This document shows, piece by piece, positions 43,501 to 51,949 of a stretch of DNA of 64,000 nucleotides. Source of the DNA: Galeopsis tetrahit (lineage: Eukaryota; Streptophyta; Magnoliopsida; Lamiales; Lamiaceae); assembly GCA_963675135.1 (NCBI GenBank), contig OY776131.1, positions 29,937,881 to 30,001,880 on the forward strand. Reading direction: 5' to 3'. Positions within the stretch are counted from its first letter, which is position 1. Each line of letters opens with the position of its first letter. Made by a program: the position numbers and the translations under genes. Below the pieces are notes generated by a model. The model worked only from the letters and a program-made list of their open reading frames with translations, was not told the origin of the DNA and searched no databases.

Positions 43501-45282
43501 AGTAGCCTTGGCTCCTCCTCTGAGCATACTTTCATAAGTATATTCCTCCTCATCTCCACTTGAATGGGGACTTTGGGTTATAGGGGAGTTGGCTCTGGGT
43601 TCTCCTAATGTGGCTTCAGGCAGATTAAGTTTAGGAATGTTGGCTTCAGATGGGTTGGGTGCAGTAGAAGGATCTTCAGTTGCTTTTGAGAGCAATGGAT
43701 TTGAAGGGGCTTTACTCAGGGGGGTTGGCTCAAAAAGTGCAGCTTCTAATTGCTTTGAGTAATTGAGCATAGATGAGTCAAGGGAAGATTGTAATCTTGT
43801 CTCATCTACAGCTATGTCAGCTAGCACATCTATCATACTTCTCTGCACACTTCCCTCAGGAGAGTATCTCTTTGTGAGATTTATGGGAGTGATAGGTTGA
43901 TTGGTTGGGGTTATATGGGTTTCAGGGGAGTTGGGCTCAGGATTCTGAATTTCAGGGATGTTGGCCTCCATTGGTTGACCTTCAGGGACCCTGGATTCTG
44001 GAGTTCCAGAACCAGATGAGTTGGTCCTTGACTTTGATTTAGTCCTGCTTTCAGCTCTGCTCTCTCTTAGAGCAAGTTGTAGAGACCTTTCTTCCTGAAG
44101 CTCCAACACCTTGTCAGTAGGCTTGACCCTTCTCTTGCTAGCCCTACTGCTTCCACTCCCTTCCTCATCCTTCTCAGGGACAACCTCCCTGATCCTTTTA
44201 TCACCCCTAAACTTTTGTCTAGTCTCATTGTACTTTTGCCTTAATTCTTCTGAGTGATCAGATGGCACTTGTACACCTTCTCTAGCAACTTCTTCAATCT
44301 CAGGTGAAGCATCTGAGTTCTCTTCTGAGATAATCTGAGACATTTTCCTTGTCTTCACCATTCTTGCTTTAGTCCTCTTCTTCATCTTTGGCTTCTCCTC
44401 CATCTTTGCTTCAGCAGGCTTGGCCATTAACATCCTCCTTTGCTCAGTTTTCTTGCTGAGCTTTCTGAATAGAATCTTTTGAGCTGGGAGAGGCTTTGCA
44501 AAGGTTTGCATTTGGGAGTAGTGGGAAAATCTCTCAATCAACAAGCTTGCCCTAGTGCAATACTTGAGTTTCCCTTCTAGCACAACCTTATTGTGAGATT
44601 TCACTTTGAATTTTGCCTTTTCCTTCATCATCTCAGACATGATGAAGGTCCTCCAATCAAACTTGATGCCTTTATCACTGGCATCAATGACTTCAGCCAT
44701 GATTCTGATTCTTGGATGGCTGACCTGCTCCAAGCTTCCAGTATTACTCAAGAGACTTTTAGCTACTACCTCAAAGAGGTTGAGAAATTCTGGCTTGAGA
44801 GTCTTTTTGTTTTGAGTTGAGGAGAGAGGGCCTGGTGTCAATAGCCATTCTTGAGCTATTTCTTCTTCATGACCAGTGCCATAGATTTCTGGATTCCTTC
44901 CCTCAGAAGGCAATCCAAAAGCTCCTTCAAGATCTTCTGAAGAGAATTTCACTCTATGAAATCTTTCTTCCTCTTCTCCTTCAGCAACATATGACAGTCT
45001 GGTGGAAACTTCACCATCTTCAGGCTTGCCCCTCCATTTGAGAAAGGCAAAGAATTCAGCCATGTAGCTTTCCAAGCAGGAGCTTGGTCTTTCTTCCAAA
45101 AACTTTTGAAGACCAGCCCTTCTCAACCATCTCAGGGTTGGAGTAATCTCAGAATCTTCACTTTCAAAGGAGATTATGGGTTCAAAATGAAGATTGTTTT
45201 TGTTGCTTAGGTATCCAAAATCAAGGTCTAGAGCCTTGTTGGAGAAATCTATGATCATCTCTGGTCTAACTTTGGGAGCCAT
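40549..45282 (-). CDS. 1577-residue extra ORF of the Copia element
   Basis: An intact frame from ATG at 45282 (MAPKVRPEMI) to a stop at 40549, between pol and the 3' LTR. Residues 40-225 resemble the 'putative plant transposon protein' domain (PF20167-like): RRAGLQKFLEERP, ESYMAEFFAFL, RVKFSSEDLEGAFGLPSEG, then a helical LKPEFLNLFEVVAKSLL...RIRIMAEVID block. Residues 270-460 are basic with a UIM-like segment (397-411). 430-760 is proline/glutamate-rich low complexity with NLPE/NSPE motifs. About 960-1190 is a coiled coil. A second UIM-like segment sits at 1237-1252. Residues 1425-1577 form a conserved C-terminal module (YPHLDKWVPIQLNDSW, KPIIYLPPKLDGW) also seen in the 3-14 kb array. No signal peptide or membrane helix is apparent, so it does not look like a classical envelope. 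Role unknown; perhaps an accessory or host-interaction factor. Confidence 0.85.
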   Translation of the reverse strand: MAPKVRPEMIIDFSNKALDLDFGYLSNKNNLHFEPIISFESEDSEITPTLRWLRRAGLQKFLEERPSSCLESYMAEFFAFLKWRGKPEDGEVSTRLSYVAEGEEEERFHRVKFSSEDLEGAFGLPSEGRNPEIYGTGHEEEIAQEWLLTPGPLSSTQNKKTLKPEFLNLFEVVAKSLLSNTGSLEQVSHPRIRIMAEVIDASDKGIKFDWRTFIMSEMMKEKAKFKVKSHNKVVLEGKLKYCTRASLLIERFSHYSQMQTFAKPLPAQKILFRKLSKKTEQRRMLMAKPAEAKMEEKPKMKKRTKARMVKTRKMSQIISEENSDASPEIEEVAREGVQVPSDHSEELRQKYNETRQKFRGDKRIREVVPEKDEEGSGSSRASKRRVKPTDKVLELQEERSLQLALRESRAESRTKSKSRTNSSGSGTPESRVPEGQPMEANIPEIQNPEPNSPETHITPTNQPITPINLTKRYSPEGSVQRSMIDVLADIAVDETRLQSSLDSSMLNYSKQLEAALFEPTPLSKAPSNPLLSKATEDPSTAPNPSEANIPKLNLPEATLGEPRANSPITQSPHSSGDEEEYTYESMLRGGAKATVDSLYPQLAEFPRIQKAFHDLRMLVDVKDKSLMEISQVIQDKGANWWQVEENRLLHFAGVSKTRFLIDEEIFAKLVADKIKEEKERKAKRIKHPDSSSNDDDSPDDPSNPSKPNPPETPQANLPKPPVSERLSNPPRTYHRKGSVISEVLTKDGNTTKDTSANEGSPEPKAQPKDVEVPSLEASLIKAYSVSEELDTDQPLIIQDDSVADDMSTVISPQLPSLNLAEGGDAAGLGEGVEKESRFEKSEGVVDEREVVITKIVSVPTYEGGISEEGQAILEVKSELQESLDERRPVSLSEETFIEGRKEIVENEEKTADVSESYEKENEGDKCVFTDAFDLSDIAGISFDKIFAEDLLTDAPIQVDTGSAQTLLGMQSEKLDSLAQQVQTAHEETSGALDEHGRTLASVEMRLTGSEDVVLPTLEARIEGVESGLQTISTEVHKAKVSMENISKEVKKDQKRLRDNHNANVQAIRLTIKQALGKKTALQKRRAEEQRLAMVKATSEKFSQEVLANIAEGAVANLTELLKAQLDASLKATMEEVVQQKMKPVLAFLSLSSDRMQNIHDENVYLLEEMKSLTQAQSLLASTMSELKPECFDAAKKGERERARAKGALVIGSPVKGKDKTPVGKGKEPAMLNLEELDEEEQLALALKNSMASAQEEKVRLQQRPGGEVSGLDKDAEGVQTRGKIKKAQGKKRQVEKFTDFPNSLDLPPEFRVIDDEPISKKAKTAGEPKNAEKDKSTETKSTESTKVTEDVEILYEEGFGPGPKKTKIVVLNDPSKLFHEGYGKDPETQQKLAMMRAQEKMDLMEEANRARDKRRTDFQKPRRKRATYNKMKPQLLIPMDTKYPHLDKWVPIQLNDSWEEAKREFVYDQYVIDRWNGRDANINFAEFMIEYYRELYQQLLAAADIARFELTAPKPIIYLPPKLDGWIDQSRILREFTEILKLNKMVLGPKGTNQEAMALKRRVWAQYGMVPPREDDL
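41527..41574 (-). other. UIM-like motif 2 in extra ORF
   Basis: Residues 1237-1252 read DEEEQLALALKNSMAS. This fits the ubiquitin-interacting motif pattern of acidic residues, hydrophobic, two any, Ala, three any, Ser. The closing acidic residue comes a few positions late. Confidence 0.5.
44050..44094 (-). other. UIM-like motif 1 in extra ORF
   Basis: Residues 397-411 read EERSLQLALRESRAE, matching the ubiquitin-interacting pattern at the hydrophobic Leu, the central Ala, the Ser four on and the closing Glu. Confidence 0.5.
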
Positions 45283-45984
45283 TGAAGATTGCAGAGATGA
45301 AATTTAGAAAGTTTTGGGAGAGTTTGAAGAGAATAGGTTAGGGTTTCGAATGCTTGGGAAAGAAGAGTGTGTGGGGAGTTCTTAAGACTTGAGAATATTC
45401 TAAAAAGAATGTTTGTCAATGAGTTGGTGAGTTTTGTGTATTTTCAACTGTTGTCAAATATGGAAAGATACACTTGGACGGCCAGGATGAATTTCAGGGG
45501 AGTTGGCCAGTTTTGATCCAATGGTTAAAAACCAATGTAACAGTGACTTGTTGGTTTTATTCAAAACGTGGAAGGTATTTAATATTAGTTAATGGTTGGG
45601 GAGTTTTCGAGATAGATCATGGTTTGAAAAGGTGTAATGCAAACAAGAGTTAAATCTTGGCATTTAATGCATGGAAAGCGACCTTTTGGGTGGGGGACAA
45701 ATTAAATCCCACATAAATGATATCTGTAGTTGGGACAGGTATCAAGGTAAACAATGATTACCCAAAATATGTGCTTATCAAACCAAAAGAATAGGTTTGA
45801 TAACTAGGACAACTTATCTGACCCTACAAGGACAAGTGTCCTGAAGAGATGTGGACAAGAGTCCTGAATGTCAATGGACAAGTGTCTTGAGTAGTTATGA
45901 TCATCTCTTCTGCACTTCAGTAGATTTGTCCAAGTCTACTGAATATCAATTCAGCTCTTTTACTCCCATTAACTTTAATGAGTT
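45283..45984 (-). other. Spacer between pol and extra ORF
   Basis: About 700 bp without a long frame. It contains GGGGAGTTGGCC, several GGACAAG(T/A)GTC(T/C)TGA words (45846-45890) and a near-perfect hairpin at 45916-45943: TTCAGTAGATTTG and CAAGTCTACTGAA separated by two bases. It could hold a promoter, splice acceptor or leader for expressing the extra ORF; none is proven. Confidence 0.5.
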
Positions 45985-48900
45985 TTACTTGTCCAACTTC
46001 CCTGGATCAAGTAAACCCAACTCTGCTGATAGCTCCAGAAACCTTGCCTCTGCAAGTGGCTTAGTTAGTATATCAGCTTTTTGATGATCTGTTTGGATCT
46101 TGACCAACTTTATATCCTTCTTCTCCACATGATCTCTAATGAAGTGATGCTTGATGTCCACATGTTTGCATCTTGTATGCAAGACAGGATTTTGTGAAAT
46201 AGCAATGGCACTATTGTTATCACAAAATATTGGCACTTCAGTAGAGTTGACTTTGTAGTCTCTCAGTTGTTGTCTCAGCCAAAGGATTTGAGCACAACAA
46301 CTTCCAGCTGCAACATATTCAGCTTCAGTGGTGGAAGTAGCCACTGTGTTTTGCTTCTTGGAGAACCAAGATATGAGCTTGTTGCCTAAAAATTGACAAG
46401 TCCCTGGAGTGGACTTTCTGTCAATTCTGCATCCTCCATAATCAGCATCTGAGTAGCCAGTTAATTCAATGTTGTCATCAGCAGGATACCAAAGGCCTAG
46501 ATTTTCAGTGCCTTTGAGATATCTCAAGATCCTCTTTGCAGCCTCAAGATGGCTTTTCTTAGGATTTGCTTGAAACCTTGCACAAACACCTACTGCAAAG
46601 GTGATGTCAGGTCTGCTGCCAGTGAGATAGAGGAGTGAACCAATTATTCCTCTATACTCAGTAGAGTTGGTTGGAATACCACTCTCATCAGGATCCATCT
46701 TCCAGTTTGTGTTCATTGGAATCCTTACTGGCTTGCTAGTTGTACACCCAAACTTCTTGATCATTTCTATGGTGTACTTAGCTTGGTTGATGAAGATTCC
46801 TTCTTTTGATTGCTTGACTTGAAGACCCAGAAAGAAGTTCATCAGTCCCATCATGGACATCTCAAACTTGCTTTGCATTAGCTTGGAGAACTTCTCACAT
46901 AGCTTCTCATTGGGGGATCCAAATATTATGTCATCCACATAAATTTGGACAAGTAAGATGTCCTCTCCTTCAGAGATTCTGAAAAGAGTTCTGTCCACAG
47001 TTCCCTTGGTGAATCCATGATCCAAGAGGAATTGTGACAGTGTATCATACCAAGCCCTAGGGGCTTGCTTGAGTCCATAAAGAGCTTTCTTGAGTCTGTA
47101 AACTTGGTTTCCAACTTCAAAACCTGGTGGTTGCTCTACATAGACTTCTTCCTTCAAGACTCCATTCAGAAAGGCACTCTTGACATCCATTTGGTATACT
47201 TTGAACCTCTTGTGGGCTGCATGGGCTAGAAAGAGCCTTATTGCTTCTAGCCTTGCCACAGGTGCAAATGTCTCATCATAGTCAATGCCTTCATGTTGGC
47301 AATAGCCTTTTGCCACAAGTCTTGCTTTATTTGTGACAATCACATCATTTTCATTTTTCTTGTTCTTGAACACCCACTTTGTTCCAATAACATCTTGATG
47401 TGAAGGCCTATCCACCAGCTCCCATACTTCATTTCTGGTGAATTGATTCAGTTCTTCCTGCATGGCTGTGATCCAATTGGCATCTTGAAGTGCCTCCTCA
47501 ATATCACTTGGTTCTTGTTCTGACAAGAAACAACAAAAAAGGGCACTTTCACCATGAAATCTTCTTGTTTTGACTCCAATACTTGGGTCACCAAGTATTT
47601 GATCAGTAGGATGGTCAGACAACCATGTCCTTCTTTTTCTGATCTCTTTAGTAGAGTTGTCCTCTACTGAAGTTGAGTCAATTTGATCATAGAATTCAGG
47701 ATAATTGAATGCAGGATCTAATTCAGGATCATAATCAGGGGTGTTGTCCTCAATGTCAGGGACATTGGTATTTTCAACATTTTGAGTTCCCCCTTGATTA
47801 TATGACCTGTTAACTACCTCAGCAGGAACTGCTTCTTCATTGGTAGTTGTTACCTGGATGTGAACTGGGATTGGATCATTCAGTTCATCATTCCTTTCAG
47901 TGGGATTTGCCTCAGGAAGGTTGCCTTCAGGATGGTTGTCCAACATAGAGTTTTCAGGTAGATTGGCTTGGACAACTTCTATGATTTCAGTGTCTTTGTC
48001 TTTTAGGCTTAGTCTGGTTGTTCTTTGTGTGATTTCTTCTGATTCCAAGTTCTCATTCCTGAACTCATGAGTAGATTCATCAAACACAACATGAGGTGTT
48101 TCTTCCACAATAAGAGTTTTCTTGTTGTAGACCCTGAAAGCTTTGCTGATTTGGGAGTATCCAAGAAACACTCCTTCATCAGCTTTGCTATCAAAGGCTT
48201 TCAACTGATCTTTCCCATTATTGTGAATGAAACACTTGCAACCAAAAATGTGAAAGTAAGACACTTTAGGCATTCTTCCTTTCCAGAGTTCATAGGGGGT
48301 TTTGCCTTGCCCCTTAATAATCAAACATCTATTTTGAGTATGGCATGCAGTGTTTATAGCTTCAGCCCAAAACCTCTTAGGTAATTTTGAGTCAGCAATT
48401 AGAGTTCTAGCAGCTTCTTTTAAAGTTCTATTTCTTCTTTCTGCAACTCCATTCTGTTGGGGAGTTCTAGCTGCTGAGGTTTCATGAGCTATTCCATTAG
48501 ATGAGCAATACTCATTGATGTATGAGTTAATGAACTCTGTGCCTTTATCAGATCTTATCTTGATAATGCTAAGGCTTTTCTCATTTGACAATCTCTTTAG
48601 AAGTTCAGGCAGTTTGACTTGAGTTTCCTTCTTATTAAGGAGAAATACTACCCATGTGAACCTAGAGAAGTCATCTACTACAACCAATGTGTATTTTCTA
48701 CCATTTATGCTTGCAGGGGTAATTGGTCCAAAAAGGTCCATATGCAACAGTTCAAGTACCCTTTCAGTAGAGATGACTGGTTTTCCCTTAAATGAGGCTT
48801 TGATCTGTTTTCCTTCTTGACATGGTTTGCAGACATGCTCTTTAATGAAAACCTCATTAGGTAGTCCTTTGACTAATGCATTTCTAGCAATTTTGTTCAT

Positions 48901-49374
48901 TGTTTTAAAGTTCAGGTGGTTTAATCTTTTATGCCATAACCAACTTTGTTCACTAGAACTCTTAGCAATGAAGCATGCAGCATCAGTAGACTTGTCCCAG
49001 TCTGCAAAATACACATTTCCTTTCCTAGATCCAGTCAATAGAATTTGTTGAGTCTTATTCTTGATTAAGCATTTTCCACTTGAAAAATCAACATTGAAGT
49101 TTTTATCACAGAATTGACTGATACTTAGGAGATTATACTTGAGACCAGCCACATAAGATACATTGGATACTTTGATGTTACCAATCATCAAAGTACCATA
49201 ACCTTTTGTAGTTGCTTGTGAGTTGTCTCCAAAAGTGACATTTGGGCCTTCTTTTTCAATAAAATCAGTGAGAAGTTCCTTGTTTCCAGTCATGTGCCTT
49301 GAACATCCACTGTCAAGATACCATGCTGACTTTTTGCTCATGCTCCTCTTCTTGTGGCCCATTGGTACCTGCAA
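45985..49374 (-). CDS. Copia pol: protease, integrase, reverse transcriptase, RNase H
   Basis: An open frame of 1129 codons, intact. Protease motif WYLDSGCSRHMTG (residues 18-30). GAG-pre-integrase/HHCC region SWLWHKRLNHLNF...CKPC (144-185). Integrase with D213 (HMDLFGP), D276 (IRSDKGTEF) and E312 (PQQNGVAERR), the D,D35E spacing. An NLPE-rich linker (470-580). Reverse transcriptase from ALQDANWITAM (628) with AFLNGVLKEEVYVEQPPGF and the catalytic YVDD (812-815; 46927-46941). RNase H with GYSDADYGGC, STTEAEYVA and ADILTKPL near the end. Length and order are normal for Copia. The frame begins right after a TAA that ends gag, in the same frame, so it has no ATG at the junction; the first ATG is four codons on. 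Expression would need readthrough, or the stop is a recent mutation. Confidence 0.95.
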   Translation of the reverse strand: MQVPMGHKKRSMSKKSAWYLDSGCSRHMTGNKELLTDFIEKEGPNVTFGDNSQATTKGYGTLMIGNIKVSNVSYVAGLKYNLLSISQFCDKNFNVDFSSGKCLIKNKTQQILLTGSRKGNVYFADWDKSTDAACFIAKSSSEQSWLWHKRLNHLNFKTMNKIARNALVKGLPNEVFIKEHVCKPCQEGKQIKASFKGKPVISTERVLELLHMDLFGPITPASINGRKYTLVVVDDFSRFTWVVFLLNKKETQVKLPELLKRLSNEKSLSIIKIRSDKGTEFINSYINEYCSSNGIAHETSAARTPQQNGVAERRNRTLKEAARTLIADSKLPKRFWAEAINTACHTQNRCLIIKGQGKTPYELWKGRMPKVSYFHIFGCKCFIHNNGKDQLKAFDSKADEGVFLGYSQISKAFRVYNKKTLIVEETPHVVFDESTHEFRNENLESEEITQRTTRLSLKDKDTEIIEVVQANLPENSMLDNHPEGNLPEANPTERNDELNDPIPVHIQVTTTNEEAVPAEVVNRSYNQGGTQNVENTNVPDIEDNTPDYDPELDPAFNYPEFYDQIDSTSVEDNSTKEIRKRRTWLSDHPTDQILGDPSIGVKTRRFHGESALFCCFLSEQEPSDIEEALQDANWITAMQEELNQFTRNEVWELVDRPSHQDVIGTKWVFKNKKNENDVIVTNKARLVAKGYCQHEGIDYDETFAPVARLEAIRLFLAHAAHKRFKVYQMDVKSAFLNGVLKEEVYVEQPPGFEVGNQVYRLKKALYGLKQAPRAWYDTLSQFLLDHGFTKGTVDRTLFRISEGEDILLVQIYVDDIIFGSPNEKLCEKFSKLMQSKFEMSMMGLMNFFLGLQVKQSKEGIFINQAKYTIEMIKKFGCTTSKPVRIPMNTNWKMDPDESGIPTNSTEYRGIIGSLLYLTGSRPDITFAVGVCARFQANPKKSHLEAAKRILRYLKGTENLGLWYPADDNIELTGYSDADYGGCRIDRKSTPGTCQFLGNKLISWFSKKQNTVATSTTEAEYVAAGSCCAQILWLRQQLRDYKVNSTEVPIFCDNNSAIAISQNPVLHTRCKHVDIKHHFIRDHVEKKDIKLVKIQTDHQKADILTKPLAEARFLELSAELGLLDPGKLDK

Positions 49375-51809
49375 TTAGATAGGTTTAGGTACCCTTTGAG
49401 TTTTGGGTCCTGAGAGGTTAGCTGTACCTTTAGGAACCCAAACTTGCCTAATAACCCTGATTGATTCAAGGTGGCTAAGTTGTCTTCCTTTAGCATCTAA
49501 ATACACTGTCTTTCCCTTAAATGCCTTTGGGAAAGTGTGTGTGAATGTGTTAACTCTATAAGTTTCAGGAGAGTTGTCAAGTCTCCTGAACTTTTGAGTT
49601 CTTTGTGCAGCTTGAGGGAATCTTTGAGGAAAGGCTTTCTTATGACCATTACCCTTTGGTATGAAGGGTTTTGGGTGTCTCATTTTATTCTGCCTTTGAG
49701 GAAAGTTGTTCCTAGGTCTATTCAGCTGAGGCTTTCTCAGAAGAGTTGGCCTAGGCTGATTATACCTTGGATACTTCCTCTGAACATTGTTCAGTAGAGT
49801 TGCCCTACCATTGGGTCTACTCTGCTGACCAATATACCTCTTGTGTTCAGGAGCTTTGGCCATTTCCTTAGGTTTTGGCCTAATCTCCTGAAGCACTTGA
49901 GTAGGCATAACATCCATTTTGCCCTTTCCTTTGTTCAGTGGCTGAATTATTTCATTTTCAGTCTGTGCCACTGACTTAACAAAGATTCTCTTAGTGTTAC
50001 TCACAGAAGCAACACTAAGACAAGGTGAAGATTCAAATGGATCAAAACCTAATCCACTTCTTTGAGCCATAGGTCTTTGATAACTCTGAATTTCCTCTAT
50101 TGCTCTAGAGGATTTCTTCAGAGCAGACATCTTTAATTTCAGGCTCTCTTCACTTGCTTTAAGAATATCATATTCATGTGAGAGGTTTTCAAACTTGGCA
50201 TTGAGAATTTTAAGTTCAAAATCTTTTCTCTTCTGAGAGAGGAGTTGATCATCAATCTCCTTTTGTTGGTCAACTATCCTGAGATTTGCTTCCTCAAGCT
50301 CTCTCAAGACTTGTTGATATAACTCAGTAGACTTGACATCAACAACTGCCTCAGAGTTTTTGGCAAGTTCAATAGCCAATCTTTCATTTTCTCTCACACA
50401 GTTATCATGAAATTCTTGTAACATAGTGAAATCTTCCATCAACTTTCCAAGGGAAAGCTTCAAGTTGACCTCACTATTGTTTTGTGAGATGAATGATGGT
50501 GAACTAGAAGTAGAGGATACCTCATCATCCTCAAGAGCCATGTTGCAGACATCATCATCATCATCACTGTTGGAGAATAGTCCATCAGAGGAGTTGAGGC
50601 TTTCAGCACTATCAGATTCTTCACCAGCCATCATGGCCTTTCTGTTGGTGAATTTCCTATCTCTTTTGGCCTGCCTCTCCCTTCTCTCCTTAGAGCTTAA
50701 TTCAGGGCAATCATACTGGAAGTGCCCTTTCTTTTTACAGTTATAGCACAGATCTTCATCATCTTCTTTCTTTGATTCTTCTCTTCTTTTTGATGATGAA
50801 GGTTCAGCTCTGATCTTTTCTCTTCAGGCTTTTTGACTTCAGCCTGTGCTTCAGGAGAGTTGTATCTCCTGAATTTGTTGTCCTGGTAGAATTTCTTGTA
50901 TCTACCAAACCTTGAGTTTAACTTTTCAAACCTTCTAGCCATCAAGGCTAGTTCTTCCTTCATTTCAGTCTTTGAAACTGACTTTGATGATCTTGGAGTG
51001 GACTGCATCTCTGGTTCAGCAGTTTTGGCTTTGAATGCCACTCCCTTAGTAGGATTTGAAGGTTCCTCAATAGGCTTTCTTCTATTGAGGTCGAACTCAT
51101 AAGCTTTGAGTTCAGAGAAGATTTGTTGCATGGGCATGGTGGAAAGATCTTTGGTGTTTTGCATCATTACAGCATAGACATCCCACTTTTGAGTGAGACT
51201 TCTCAAGATCTTCAACCCCACCTCTCTCTTGGTGTAGACCTTGCCCAGTGAGTTGATTTCATTCATCACATCAGTGAATCTACCAGCAAACCTATCAATG
51301 GATTCCTCAGACTCCATTGCAAACTGTTCAAATTTCTGCACAGCAACTTGGAGCTTATTCTCCTTGATCTTTTCAGTACCCTCACACATTTCAGCAAGAG
51401 TATCCCAAATTTCTTTGGCTGTTGTGCAGTGGTAGACTCTACCCATAATTGCATCTGGAATTGTTTGGTAGAGGGTGTTCATTGCTAGATAATTCAGATT
51501 ATCCTTCCTCTTTTCATCAGTAGTGAAGTCATCTTCATCTTTGGGTAGTACATCTCTTGTATCTGCCCTTTGAGCCTCTGTGACTCTGGGATTGACAAAG
51601 GTGAACACAAAAGGACCTCTTGTGATCACTCTCAACATATCAGTATGAAGAGATGCAAGATGAGCCCTCATTCTGATTTTCCAGAAATCATAGTTATCAA
51701 TTGAGAACATGGGCAATTTGTGATGTGAAATGTGGTTGACTGGATTTGTGGCCATGTTGTCCAATCCTTGGATAGTAGGAGGTGGAACAGCAGCATTGTT
51801 GTTGGCCAT
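49375..51809 (-). pseudogene. Copia gag, one frameshift, stop before pol
   Basis: ATG at 51809 (MANNNAAVPPPTIQG), about 130 bp from the primer site. The N-terminal 250 residues carry the Copia gag core (MFSIDNYDFWKIRMRAHL, AKEIWDTLAEMCEGTEKI, VGLKILRSLTQKWDVY). At an A-run near 50815 the frame shifts by one base; the zinc knuckle CYNCKKKGHFQYDC (50707-50748) and the rest lie in the second frame, which continues 450 codons through a coiled-coil and basic PR-rich region to TAA at 49375-49377. Pol follows in that same frame. A one-base deletion (real or assembly error in a homopolymer) is the simplest reading; a programmed shift is less likely because no standard slippery heptamer is present. 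Total length about 810 residues, long as in Sireviruses. Confidence 0.85.
49564..49590. other. TTCAGGAGA hairpin in gag
   Basis: TTCAGGAGA and TCTCCTGAA are perfect 9-bp arms around GTTGTCAAG. A second hairpin with the same arms around GTTGTA lies at 50850-50873. Related arms occur at 45916-45943 and 47650-47668. Confidence 0.7.
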
Positions 51810-51935
51810 AATTCAAGAACAAATAGTCAGTCAAAATACACTAAGGATTTCAGAGAGATCAGTTCAGTGACCACAGCCAATATGTGATTTTGAAAACCAG
51901 GATGGCTTTTCAGAAGCAGTGGTCTTTGAACCCCT

Positions 51936-51947
51936 GCTCTGATACCA
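51936..51947 (-). promoter_or_regulatory. Primer-binding site, initiator tRNA-Met
   Basis: GCTCTGATACCA on the + strand, TGGTATCAGAGC in sense, two bases from the 5' LTR edge. It fixes the minus orientation and the boundary of the 5' LTR. Confidence 0.96.
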
Positions 51948-51949
51948 CT

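Noticed and set aside
41100..44820. Many + strand and shifted minus-strand frames of 60-130 codons inside the extra ORF
   Set aside because: Shadows of the 1577-codon frame caused by its biased composition.
50800..50825. Programmed -1 frameshift in gag
   Set aside because: No standard slippery heptamer or downstream pseudoknot is evident; a one-base loss in an A-run is simpler. Kept only as a remark.
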